Source: a virus
IMG/VR virus record: IMGVR_UViG_3300044641_010298
Coordinates: 1 to 64,000 of that record
Reading direction: 5' to 3' (one strand)
Length of the DNA: 64,000 nt
Every line of letters begins with the position of its first letter. The first letter of the stretch is position 1. Below the pieces are notes generated by a model. It saw only the letters and a program-made list of their open reading frames with translations, was not told where the DNA came from and did no database searches. Positions 34,222 through 43,676 of this stretch are shown piece after piece. Made by a program: the position numbers and the translations under genes.

Positions 34222-35174
34222 TAGTCAAGCACCACAGTAAAGAGGTTTAAGAAAGTAGCAGATTCATACTGATCTGTCTGGACTTTTCCAAAAAATATTA
34301 CTCGCTTGTTCTGGCGTGCTCTATCTGTTAGATCAGTTACCTCGCCATAATCAAATGATTCAAGCTTTGTAACTCCATCAACAGTAATTTCGTACATTTG
34401 CATGACTATATCATTGCTTAGAGATGTATCTTGGAAATTTGAATCAAATCTTTGCTTTATAGGATTTTGATCAGTGCCAAATATTTCATTTTTCATATCT
34501 TCATATGTGTAAGAATTTGACTCCTTTATATTCACAAATGTCCCAAGATTAACGTCAGTATCTCCGTTTTTAACAACTGGCGGCAAAAACTTGAACTGTG
34601 GCGAATTTGAAAATCTCCTATCAAAGAATAGAGAATTAGCAGTTCCAATGCTTGAAATAATTCCTAGATTATCACTGCTATTTATTGTAAAAGATGCTGT
34701 TACAGGATTAATGACAAAGCTATCTGTATCATCAAGCGGGTCTCTTGATCCAATTATAGTATTAAGCTTATAAGCAGCCTGAAATGTATTTGTTAGATCA
34801 ATAATTGCTGATGAGAATGATGAGCTAAACGTGGGATTAATTCCGTTTATTGCGAGACTTCCTGAATATATTGTGCCGTCTGATCCTAGCGTTGAAGCAT
34901 AGCTACTAGATGCTAGAACAATTGTCGGAATGATATTTCCAGAGTCATCTGTGACAACAGCAAGCATGTCCTGCGGGAGTGATGCAGGAGATTCTAGATA
35001 TATCCTATCAACAGCAGAATCAATAGATCCTGAAATGCTGCTTGGATCGTAGTATGTCTGCCCATCTGTAAATGAAGCATAGGCAACATTGAGTCCGCCT
35101 CTGGCCAGCATGCTCCTTCCCCACGGCGTCATGACAACATCCATAACCCGGGTCTTGGAATCGAGAATCCCCAT
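34221..35174 (-). CDS. Virion structural protein, paralogue of the 25809-26513 product
   Basis: This 317-residue protein has an opening, MGILDSKTRVMDVVMTPWGR, that parallels the MGFLNQ protein in spacing and in the GRxxLA motif. The rest is beta-rich (VDRIYLESPASLPQD, IDLTNTFQAAY), ending in RVIFFGKVQTDQYES. Duplication of this N-terminal module in two neighbouring proteins suggests that it docks to a common partner in the tail or baseplate. Preceded by a 19-base gap with AGTTATATCTAGAGG, the ATG at 35174 has a reasonable ribosome binding site. Confidence 0.82.
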   Translation of the reverse strand: MGILDSKTRVMDVVMTPWGRSMLARGGLNVAYASFTDGQTYYDPSSISGSIDSAVDRIYLESPASLPQDMLAVVTDDSGNIIPTIVLASSSYASTLGSDGTIYSGSLAINGINPTFSSSFSSAIIDLTNTFQAAYKLNTIIGSRDPLDDTDSFVINPVTASFTINSSDNLGIISSIGTANSLFFDRRFSNSPQFKFLPPVVKNGDTDVNLGTFVNIKESNSYTYEDMKNEIFGTDQNPIKQRFDSNFQDTSLSNDIVMQMYEITVDGVTKLESFDYGEVTDLTDRARQNKRVIFFGKVQTDQYESATFLNLFTVVLD

Positions 35175-35193
35175 TTATTGCCTCTAGATATAA

Positions 35194-37992
35194 CTATTGC
35201 AGGCCAAAGCTTCCCGTAACTCCAAATATGAGATTGTTTGGTCCAAACTTAGGAATATAACTAGGAAGAGTACCTCTATTTTTAGTCTGACCATCATCAG
35301 AAAAAGGAACTGAAGCTGTGCACTCAATGCTTAGATTGCTGCACTGTGTGAGTTCTCCGTCTACAACATTATCAGATGATGCACTCACAAAAGTTGCAAC
35401 TACAACACCCCTTGCAACTGTGTCTCTTCCCTTGACCTGTGTGACAAATTTTCCGTCTCTTGACTGCTCAAGCATGTCTCTGACTTGGCCGTATCTATCC
35501 CTTCTGTATACAACGCTTGGGCTTTGAATTCTTGGATTCATAAGACCATATCGAATAGATGCAGCTCCTGTGTAGTTTTTTCCATCTGCTCTACCGACAT
35601 CAACAGTTGGAATATCTCCGTTGTAATAGAGTGCAAACTTTGCAGCATCTCCAGAAACCGATGATGCAAATGTTGATCCCATCGTGTCATAAAACATTCT
35701 CAAGGATATATTTTTTATCCTATTCTGATTTCCTATGTTTTCATAGGTAAAACTTCTCTTTAGAAGCGTGTTGTTGGCTCTATTGTCATCGAAAGCAAAT
35801 CCGTTAGTGGCGTCCTCAATAATAAGAAGCCTGTTTGGATCCTGCGGTGCGGATGAAAATATTGGTCCAACCTGCGTGGTATTTGCGAGTCCACCAGATA
35901 TTACAGGAACAGGTGGAACAAAGGTGTCATAATAGATCTGTTCCTGACTTACCATTCTAACGTTTCTTTGAAGTGATCCAGTAATCCACCCCTCGCCTCT
36001 TGAGGCTCTAGCCACGCGCTTTCTTTCTCCGGATAAGAAGTCTCCGTAGAAAATGTTGTCAACGTAAGAACCAGAAAGAACCAGAGGATCAAAAATGTCA
36101 AACTGGTCAATAGGTCCAATCTCATGTATGTCTTCGTGTATCGCGTCTGATCCACCAATCTGATATGAAGATATATCAAATGCACGACCCCTGGCGATCA
36201 AAGACCCATAAAAGATGACACTTGTATTTCCAGGCCTGATCTCTAGTCGAGAACCTGTGACAGCAAGTATGTCATTGTCAATTCCATCGTATGACCTGCC
36301 AGGAGATAGCATATTGGAATTTGCACCAGACTCTATTCCAAAAATGATCTCGTCTTCGGGAAATATGATTGCAATTGTCTCTGAATTTGGATCATATTCT
36401 GAGACTGTTCCCACCTCAGTTCCAGAGGTAGAAAATCCGCTTCCTGAATCGATTACTTGGCTGGTTCCTTCCCAGAATGATGTAACCAGAGACCTTGGGC
36501 TCGCCTGCACAAACTGATCCAAGAAAAGAGATGGAATGCTTCCAGACCTTACATTCAAGTTCTCAGTTGTGCTAACTCTTCCAAAAGATCCTAAGCTTCC
36601 AGAGGCTCTCTGTCCTCCAGTCCAATAGTTCTGGATGAATACTGATCCAGTTACTTTGCTTCCTCCTGAAGCTGCATCACAGGCATACTTTGATGTCGTT
36701 CCAAAAACACTATTGAAAGTGAGAGGCCTAAAATTTAGATTTATGTTAAAATCTTGCTGGACCTCAACAGGCACACCACTTGACGAGGCTATGTTGTGCG
36801 ACATAGAAAATGGTGCAGCAAAACCATAGCTATGAATTGGTGTCAATCCGCCCGATACTATATCTAACGTAGGAGAATTGTAGAAACAAAACGACTCTTT
36901 TGCAATCAGATATCTGATACTACTTGATATGTCTTGCTTAGAGTCGTTATCTGCGCTTGATCGATTCTGGACGTAGACGAAAAAGACATAGTTGTCAATG
37001 TCCCTGCCGAATCCAAGATCCATTGTTTCTCCGGATCCTGTCGGAGGCATCTGAGTTCTTCTGACCCTTACTGGAATATCGACAGATATTCTATCGACAG
37101 CAAGAGCAAAATCAGAATAATCTAACATCTTAAATGTTTCATTGGTCCTAGCGTGATATCTTGGCGAATGAGGTGCACCAAAAACAGATGTTGGCTCTCC
37201 TATGGTGTGATATCCTCTTGCGCGAAGTGCGCTTGCATCCTCAGGAACGTAATACGGTCCTTCTGAAGTTATGCTGTATGGACTGCTAGAAAACTGAGAA
37301 AGGTAACTATTGTTGTTCTGTGTCAGCTGAAACTGTCCAGCTACTGCAGGTGCTGCAGAAACTGAAAGTGATGGGTCATAATTAATTATAGAATTTCCAG
37401 TTTCGGGATCTCTTGCAGCAACATCTATCCAGTTTCTGCTCGAAGGGTTGTAATATACGAAACCAGATCGCTGGGTCAGATAGAGCGGACCAGACGGATC
37501 TCTTGCTGATTGTGCTCTATTGAGCTTTGTTAATTCAATTGCATTTTGAGTTGGCATGATAAAATTTACTGAAACCTTATCATTTGCCCGGGCAGAAAAT
37601 CCAGGATAAACTGACTCAGGAAATCCTTCAATATCTGATCCTGACTTGTAAGCTATTGGACCAGCTCCTGTTGACTCTCTATACAAGAAGAATGTAGATC
37701 TCTCTGTAACAACTGCTCTATCCTGATATGAGTTTCTATCCTTGATGCTAGCAGTAACTCTCAATGATCCCGTGAAGAACCCTGAACTTCTTGCACGAGT
37801 CGGAGTAAGCATGTAAGGAGCAGATACAACTTGATTGTCTTCAAATATTAGTGTCGTAGCGTCATCATAGGGCTTAAGAAAGCTTTCTAGATCTTTCTGG
37901 CCAGATATTCTCTGAATTGGTGGAAAGATATTCTTATTGTCAAGATCTCTGATATATGCTCTCGGTGAAACATTTAAAAATCTGCTACTCAT
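35194..37992 (-). CDS. Large tail/baseplate structural protein
   Basis: This 932-residue protein is rich in Ser, Gly, Asn and Arg with evenly spread predicted beta strands. There is no clear enzyme motif, membrane span or coiled coil. The N-terminus (PRAYIRDLDNKNIFPPIQRI) looks like a docking tail. The ATG overlaps the upstream gene's stop by four bases. It is one of the long proteins between gp6/gp25 and the nucleic-acid enzymes, an interval that in T4-like phages would contain baseplate wedge and fibre genes (7-12). I cannot match it to one of those. Confidence 0.77.
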   Translation of the reverse strand: MSSRFLNVSPRAYIRDLDNKNIFPPIQRISGQKDLESFLKPYDDATTLIFEDNQVVSAPYMLTPTRARSSGFFTGSLRVTASIKDRNSYQDRAVVTERSTFFLYRESTGAGPIAYKSGSDIEGFPESVYPGFSARANDKVSVNFIMPTQNAIELTKLNRAQSARDPSGPLYLTQRSGFVYYNPSSRNWIDVAARDPETGNSIINYDPSLSVSAAPAVAGQFQLTQNNNSYLSQFSSSPYSITSEGPYYVPEDASALRARGYHTIGEPTSVFGAPHSPRYHARTNETFKMLDYSDFALAVDRISVDIPVRVRRTQMPPTGSGETMDLGFGRDIDNYVFFVYVQNRSSADNDSKQDISSSIRYLIAKESFCFYNSPTLDIVSGGLTPIHSYGFAAPFSMSHNIASSSGVPVEVQQDFNINLNFRPLTFNSVFGTTSKYACDAASGGSKVTGSVFIQNYWTGGQRASGSLGSFGRVSTTENLNVRSGSIPSLFLDQFVQASPRSLVTSFWEGTSQVIDSGSGFSTSGTEVGTVSEYDPNSETIAIIFPEDEIIFGIESGANSNMLSPGRSYDGIDNDILAVTGSRLEIRPGNTSVIFYGSLIARGRAFDISSYQIGGSDAIHEDIHEIGPIDQFDIFDPLVLSGSYVDNIFYGDFLSGERKRVARASRGEGWITGSLQRNVRMVSQEQIYYDTFVPPVPVISGGLANTTQVGPIFSSAPQDPNRLLIIEDATNGFAFDDNRANNTLLKRSFTYENIGNQNRIKNISLRMFYDTMGSTFASSVSGDAAKFALYYNGDIPTVDVGRADGKNYTGAASIRYGLMNPRIQSPSVVYRRDRYGQVRDMLEQSRDGKFVTQVKGRDTVARGVVVATFVSASSDNVVDGELTQCSNLSIECTASVPFSDDGQTKNRGTLPSYIPKFGPNNLIFGVTGSFGLQ

Positions 37993-38699
37993 CTTAGAAG
38001 TCCTGCAAATGCAATTGAATCTGTTCCAAACACGGAAGAGTACAAGGTAGTGCCAAATGCACCAGTCTCATATTCAGAATCATAGTCACCTGTATCAATT
38101 GTATACCCGAGGCTGCTAGTCAAGGGCATGTCAACAAAAATATCAGTTACAGACTGTTTTGTTCCATAAAATCCTTCTCTTGATATTCCTAGCTCAGATG
38201 CGCCTCCATCAAGAAATGGGTCATAAGAAACACCAGTACTAATTCCGTCTATAGATTCCTTTGAAACTTTTGGTCCTCTTGTTTTTTGAGGAATTTCTTC
38301 GTTTACAACATAGCCTCGCGGCCTTATTTCAAAAATTGTAATCTTTCCATCTGTGCTAGTCTCTGACTCAAAATCAAGAGTCTGACCTCGAATTATTTCT
38401 CCAGAGACTAGAACCTGCTCTGCTGTCTTTCTTTCTACTTGGTCTGTAAAAGAAGTTATGTCAAGAACATCAATTAGCTGACCTAGATTAACAGGCTTAA
38501 CCTCCTGGTCAATCATTCCATCGCTTGACATTTCAGCCCACTGCCCAGAAGATATGAATAGAGAATTTTTTCTCTTGTTCATATCTCTTCCTTGCCTTAT
38601 CTCAACACCGTATCCTGTTTTGCTAGGCTGGAATGTCGGTGCTGTGGTTGTAGGTGCGGGAAGTTGCTTAAATTGTCCTACGTCATAAAAGGGTTTCAT
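37989..38699 (-). CDS. Unknown small structural protein
   Basis: This 236-residue protein has a Pro/Thr-rich start (QLPAPTTTAPTFQPS) and then mixed sequence with Asp/Glu-rich strands. Its C-terminus is Gly/Ser/Phe-rich. There is no recognised domain. It is translationally coupled to the 932-residue protein (4-base overlap) and sits between two very large baseplate-region genes, so it may be a linker or chaperone for them. This is inference from position. Confidence 0.72.
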   Translation of the reverse strand: MKPFYDVGQFKQLPAPTTTAPTFQPSKTGYGVEIRQGRDMNKRKNSLFISSGQWAEMSSDGMIDQEVKPVNLGQLIDVLDITSFTDQVERKTAEQVLVSGEIIRGQTLDFESETSTDGKITIFEIRPRGYVVNEEIPQKTRGPKVSKESIDGISTGVSYDPFLDGGASELGISREGFYGTKQSVTDIFVDMPLTSSLGYTIDTGDYDSEYETGAFGTTLYSSVFGTDSIAFAGLLR

Positions 38700-38701
38700 C
38701 T

Positions 38702-41700
38702 TTAGACAGTTCCATCAGCTGGTTCGTAAAATCCAAATGCTTCAGAGTATTTTGCGTAGTCTCCGTCCATGTTTGTTGTCATGAATGATTCTTGAGAGTA
38801 GTATTTAATCTTTCCTCTTTCGAGAACATGAGGCTCAATTATGTAATTTATTCCTAAAAATTTTGTTCTCTTAGGGAGAATTGATTCAACTAGATCGGTC
38901 AATGCAACATCGACCCAGCGAAATACATCATAAGTTCTAGCAAGATCAATCTTTCCTGTTAATCTATTGAAATAAACAGTAGAAAAGTGATCAATCTTAG
39001 AGTATGAATCATTAAACATCTCAATTGGATTTCCGAGAGAATCCTCAATGTACTGAGTTGTCCCAACAGTTGTCATAATATCTTCATTTAAAGCTTTGAC
39101 AGCACTATGCTCTATTGAAAATCTTACATCATCAACAATCTCGCTAACGTCATAAATTTCATAGACAGGTCCAGAAATTGTAAGACTTGAATCTGTTTGC
39201 GTTGGCACATCGAGCCCTCTGACTCTAACCTTGTTGGAGACCTGCTGTAGATCAAATCTTGGAGATATTCTATCAACTGAGGCTAGATATGGAACGATAA
39301 CACGTTCTCCCGATCTGAATCCAGACCCTGATAGGTGTAGGCTATTTTGGCTGAAATCGAATATTCTTATATTTCCTGCGCTATCAGAGGATGTAGTTGC
39401 CTGGTCACATGATGCATCAATTCTCATTCTCTGGAAGGCACCTGTCTGCACAAGATCAAACCCTAGACTGATCTCCGGATTGCTGGTGCCTATGCTTGCA
39501 AAATTTCTTGCATGTTCGATGAAAGAAGAATCATCTAGTCTCGAAGAGAAGAACTTAATGTGTGAAACTTTTCCAGTAAAATTTGAATACAAAAAGTCTG
39601 GCTCGCTATTCAAGAGACGTGTAGATGCGTCTATGCTCTGCGACCCCACGATAATTTGAGATCCCGATGCGTTGTATGAAGAGTCTATGCCCTGGAAGGC
39701 GCTATTGCTGTATCCAGTTGAAACTTCAGTGTAATAAGAAGAAGTTGAGAAATAATTTGCCTGATTTCCAACCTGTCTTGCACACTTTAGGGTGTATAGT
39801 GAGGCACTCAATCCAATTTCGTCGTTCCTTGCTCTCTCTAGGCCAACAGTCCACCTCTCTCCATCAAAAATATTTACACCTGTCAAGAAAAGAATCATCG
39901 AAGCAGGAGCTACTCCAGATGCTTCCATTGAAGGCTTAAGCCCGAGCCTTAGAGTCCCTGATCCCTGTGTACCCTGTACGTAGATTATATTTGCATAAAG
40001 CGAACTATTTAGAGCGCTTCCGGTACCTGCGAGCCTCATGAGGCTCTGAGACATCGGGTGATTTAAACTCTTGTCAAAAACATAGGAGGCTTCGACAAAG
40101 AACGACCCTGATGTCATCAGTCCGTCATTTGGATTGTTAGATATACCATGAGGCGGAAAAGCAGCTGTATTTACAAAAGAGCCGCCTATCTCAGGAAATC
40201 CTTTTTCTACTCTGGATGCAGACAAAAAAGTACTTACAATCCGTGGAGAATCTGTCCTAAATCCGGGATAAGAAATTGACCCGGATGGAGTAGTGAGACT
40301 TCCTGAGAAGTTGACCATTGATGTTACTTCAATTGTTTGATCTCTAAGATCTGCAAGTCTAGCTTCTCCAGACATTCCATACTCTCTAATGGTAAAGAAG
40401 TTCTCAGGAACTATTCCTGACGATAGCATAATTGACCTTACTGCTGATTTTGTTCCTTTTGCAGAATTAACGTAAGACATGTTTGAAATAATTCTACGCC
40501 AGAGATCATCTCGAAGAGATCGAAGCGTATAAGTTGTTAACTCATCATCGTTGACATTGTTTCCAAATGAAAATTGCTCTGTAGTTGACTTTGCAAAGAA
40601 GTTTGGAAGATCTATTCCAAAATAGTCGGCTGCATATTTGATCATCTGGCTGTTTATCTTCTCTTCTTCTCCTAGCTCAACAGCCAGAAGATTAGACATG
40701 CTGTCAATAAACTGCTTGATCTCATCAACCTGTATGGACATCAAAGAGAGAGTAGAAAGGAGGGGAGAAGATCTTGGCATCTCTCCAGTTCCTGGAATAG
40801 AATCTAGTTCAGGAAATTCACCAATTCCTGAATCAAATCTGGATAAGCCGCTTGCGATAGCACTTTCCTGCAAATAGTGAGCCGGCACAAAATTTGTTAC
40901 AATATTTGGATTCTCTTCATCGTAATCTGAGGCACTCGTGATCAGATTATTAATCTCTGTTTGAAAACTAGAAAAATCAGGATAGAGAACTGGACTATAA
41001 TATGGGTTCTGATTTGAAAGTGGGACTCCGATAGAGCTTGTCATACGAAGGTGCTGTGAGAAATTTAAAATTTCAGAATGAAGACATTCTCCAGAATAGT
41101 CTAGTGCTACATTATTCATGTCATACGAACCGCTTGGTTCATCAAATCTAAAATAAAGCTTTAAGCTAGAGGTAGAAAAAATCTGACAATTTTTGTATTT
41201 CTCAATATTTTCTTCAGTTCTCTGGTCTGTAAAAAATCTCAATTCATCAATTGCGCCGCTCAGGGTTTGTCTGGGAAAAAATCTGTAGTCAAATATCTCG
41301 TGTAGACTTCCGCTTCCTATAAAAAGACTTGAAGTGTCAAAACTAAGTGATCCAAAATCCTGGTAATCAGATGATGAACCTACAAGATTTTGATCAACAA
41401 ATATTTTTGCTCTTTTTCCTCCATCTTCATCAAACAGACAAGCTCTGACGTGTGAAAAATTTCCCTTTGAGAAAGTTCCAGATGCTATCACGTATGAATC
41501 AGAAGCTGAGGAGACAAGAAATAGAATTCTACAGTCAGACGTTGAAGCTGATTGTGAGATAGCAAGCGTGTATCCCGCAGAGCCTTGCAGTCTCTGAACA
41601 ATAACCTGATTATCGTTTGAAATAGGGGGAACATAAAGATGTGCCTCTATCTCAAAGGGACTTTGCCCAATAACAATTGCTGCTTCTCCGCTTGCGCCAG

Positions 41701-42154
41701 GTGCTTCCGGAAAACTATAGCCCTTGTATGGCTTTACCTCGATGTATGTACCACCTGTCCGTTCAGTTACTTGAGTTCCAGAGAAAAAAAGATATCCTAT
41801 ATTCTTTGGAACACTATCAAAAATGTACTTCTCAAATCCTGTAAGTCTAAAGAGGAATTCATCTATTTCTGCACCAGATCCTGTATATGGGTACTCATTT
41901 ATCGACTTGTACAGAGCAACATCCAGCTTTGACCGGGCAGGAGAAAAGAAAGTGTGATTGCTAAATTTAGAAAAGTCTAATGAAAGCTGCTGTGTAGACT
42001 TAAATCCTGCAAGATATGAGTCTATCACAAAGTTGTTATCAGAGACATCGTGGTCAGCTAGTGCTGAATTACTTATGCCCCTTCTAACAGCATTTGTAGT
42101 TGTCTGGCTTTTTCTTCCTCTAAAAAGAGGAGGACGCGTTCTTAAACGAGGCAT
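38702..42154 (-). CDS. Large baseplate-wedge-sized protein with two LamG-like domains
   Basis: From the ATG at 42154 this protein has 1150 residues; the GTG codon at 42157 would add one. The ATG overlaps the upstream stop as TGATG. Residues about 165-345 have a LamG/concanavalin pattern (FEIEAHLYVPP, NFSHVRACLFDEDGG, AIDELRFFTDQRTEENI). A second LamG-like block lies at about 685-910 (GERWTVGLERAR, GKVSHIKFFSSRLDD). Between them is a helical region (SLMSIQVDEIKQFIDSMSNL). Its size and its place two genes downstream of gp6 recall T4 wedge protein gp7 (1032 residues), but no direct similarity is claimed. LamG domains could contact host glycans. Confidence 0.8.
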   Translation of the reverse strand: MPRLRTRPPLFRGRKSQTTTNAVRRGISNSALADHDVSDNNFVIDSYLAGFKSTQQLSLDFSKFSNHTFFSPARSKLDVALYKSINEYPYTGSGAEIDEFLFRLTGFEKYIFDSVPKNIGYLFFSGTQVTERTGGTYIEVKPYKGYSFPEAPGASGEAAIVIGQSPFEIEAHLYVPPISNDNQVIVQRLQGSAGYTLAISQSASTSDCRILFLVSSASDSYVIASGTFSKGNFSHVRACLFDEDGGKRAKIFVDQNLVGSSSDYQDFGSLSFDTSSLFIGSGSLHEIFDYRFFPRQTLSGAIDELRFFTDQRTEENIEKYKNCQIFSTSSLKLYFRFDEPSGSYDMNNVALDYSGECLHSEILNFSQHLRMTSSIGVPLSNQNPYYSPVLYPDFSSFQTEINNLITSASDYDEENPNIVTNFVPAHYLQESAIASGLSRFDSGIGEFPELDSIPGTGEMPRSSPLLSTLSLMSIQVDEIKQFIDSMSNLLAVELGEEEKINSQMIKYAADYFGIDLPNFFAKSTTEQFSFGNNVNDDELTTYTLRSLRDDLWRRIISNMSYVNSAKGTKSAVRSIMLSSGIVPENFFTIREYGMSGEARLADLRDQTIEVTSMVNFSGSLTTPSGSISYPGFRTDSPRIVSTFLSASRVEKGFPEIGGSFVNTAAFPPHGISNNPNDGLMTSGSFFVEASYVFDKSLNHPMSQSLMRLAGTGSALNSSLYANIIYVQGTQGSGTLRLGLKPSMEASGVAPASMILFLTGVNIFDGERWTVGLERARNDEIGLSASLYTLKCARQVGNQANYFSTSSYYTEVSTGYSNSAFQGIDSSYNASGSQIIVGSQSIDASTRLLNSEPDFLYSNFTGKVSHIKFFSSRLDDSSFIEHARNFASIGTSNPEISLGFDLVQTGAFQRMRIDASCDQATTSSDSAGNIRIFDFSQNSLHLSGSGFRSGERVIVPYLASVDRISPRFDLQQVSNKVRVRGLDVPTQTDSSLTISGPVYEIYDVSEIVDDVRFSIEHSAVKALNEDIMTTVGTTQYIEDSLGNPIEMFNDSYSKIDHFSTVYFNRLTGKIDLARTYDVFRWVDVALTDLVESILPKRTKFLGINYIIEPHVLERGKIKYYSQESFMTTNMDGDYAKYSEAFGFYEPADGTV

Positions 42155-43668
42155 CACTCCACCCTGAATTTGGCGGCAACATCATTGATTATGATCTCTT
42201 GCCCTTTATTAACTATCTTGAAGTCAAATGTATATGTTCTACCTTTTGGCAAAGCTGACATATAAAGATCAAAATAGTGTGAAGTTGAGTCATTGGATGT
42301 TTGCGTGCCAGGAACGTGGAATGGAATAATCACATCGTCGCTTTCAAAATCTCTAACTCTATAGTAGCAGCTATCAACAATGACCCCTGTATTCTCAAGC
42401 GGAGTCTTTACCGTAATTACGTTTTTTGTGAAATTTTCGATAAATAATCTAAATCTGAATTTTTCAGTTGTCTTGTATGTCGAACGCATGTTAGTAATGT
42501 TGACGAAATATCTCTCTGGATTTTGCTGAAAATATGTTGTTTCTCTGCCGTCTATGCTTAGGGCACCTGTGGCAAATTGAACTGTTTGATCGGGCGAGAG
42601 CCACTTTACGCCAAATTCAAGTCCAGTCGCACTAGTGCCGGTGAGATATGCTCTTATATCGGAATCAAAAGAGTTTACCAAGAATGATGACTTATAAATT
42701 CCTGTAATTGGAATGTTTCCAATCTTGTATTGTGATCCTGAGAAAACTTTTGTGATACTGCCAGATTGCAACTTAACCACAACGCAATTATCTCCCACAA
42801 GCTGTGTCAAGCTTGATCCAGATACGAGATTTGATGCGACTCCTCTTGAAAAAGAGTTTAGAAATATTGATCCAGTTGTATTAAATTCAAATATCTGCGT
42901 CTTGTCAGATATAACGTCATTGTATGTGACAATTAACTTTGGTCTTTTGGCAGTATTAGTTGTGTTTCTTGATGCAAATCTCTTTACAAATCTAGACTTG
43001 GTATCAGATTCCTGGTCAGAGATAAAGGATACTCTGAATCCGGAATTTGAAATAAAACCCGCGAGAACACCTGAGACTATTTTTGTCACATTTACATTCA
43101 AGTCTTCCTGGCCTGTTGAAAAGGATTGAACTGATGAAAAGTTGACAATTCCTTTTCCGTCGTTTAGATTTCCAGATGTTATTATATCAATATCGTCGCT
43201 TCCAAGCAGCCCGCCTGCATTTGCACCCGATGCAGACCATGTCACGACTGTTCCTGAAACAGAAGCAGTAATGAAATTTGTTACATCAATGTCTTCAAAT
43301 CTTACAACATCTCTTCCTGTTCCTTCATCAAAGCTCTTTGAAAGGGGATATACGACTAGAGAAAAATTAGTCGGTGTCGTCTGTCCTCCGAAGACATCAT
43401 GCAAATACAGGCTGCATGTAAAGTCATTTGAATTTATATCAAACTCTCCTAGCGTCATTGAAGAGCTTAAATCTGAAAGATCAAAATGAAGAAGACCTCT
43501 GCTTATCTCAATTGGGCTTGTCTCACCGGAAAATGTACTTTCATCATATAGCTTAAAAATATCAATCGTTCCTGCCTGACCAGTATTGGAGTCAGTTGCC
43601 CGCAATGTATTTGATATTATCTTGTTTGTTATGTAAGCATCCTTGTCGGCCTGAATTATTCTGTACAT
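42154..43668 (-). CDS. Structural protein with DNRLRE/CBM-like N-terminal region
   Basis: This 504-residue protein has an N-terminal 200 residues rich in beta strands, with the look of a carbohydrate-binding-type sandwich (ISRGLLHFDLSDLSSS, SLVVYPLSKSFDEGTG, VVTWSASGANAGG). That order resembles the DNRLRE-like fold of phage and secreted proteins. The C-terminal half is also beta-rich and ends KIVNKGQEIIINDVAAKFRVE. It lies directly after gp6 with an 8-base gap holding a CTAGGAGA ribosome binding site, and overlaps the next gene by one base. A baseplate outer or fibre-connector role is plausible. Confidence 0.78.
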   Translation of the reverse strand: MYRIIQADKDAYITNKIISNTLRATDSNTGQAGTIDIFKLYDESTFSGETSPIEISRGLLHFDLSDLSSSMTLGEFDINSNDFTCSLYLHDVFGGQTTPTNFSLVVYPLSKSFDEGTGRDVVRFEDIDVTNFITASVSGTVVTWSASGANAGGLLGSDDIDIITSGNLNDGKGIVNFSSVQSFSTGQEDLNVNVTKIVSGVLAGFISNSGFRVSFISDQESDTKSRFVKRFASRNTTNTAKRPKLIVTYNDVISDKTQIFEFNTTGSIFLNSFSRGVASNLVSGSSLTQLVGDNCVVVKLQSGSITKVFSGSQYKIGNIPITGIYKSSFLVNSFDSDIRAYLTGTSATGLEFGVKWLSPDQTVQFATGALSIDGRETTYFQQNPERYFVNITNMRSTYKTTEKFRFRLFIENFTKNVITVKTPLENTGVIVDSCYYRVRDFESDDVIIPFHVPGTQTSNDSTSHYFDLYMSALPKGRTYTFDFKIVNKGQEIIINDVAAKFRVE

Positions 43669-43676
43669 AGTCTCTC

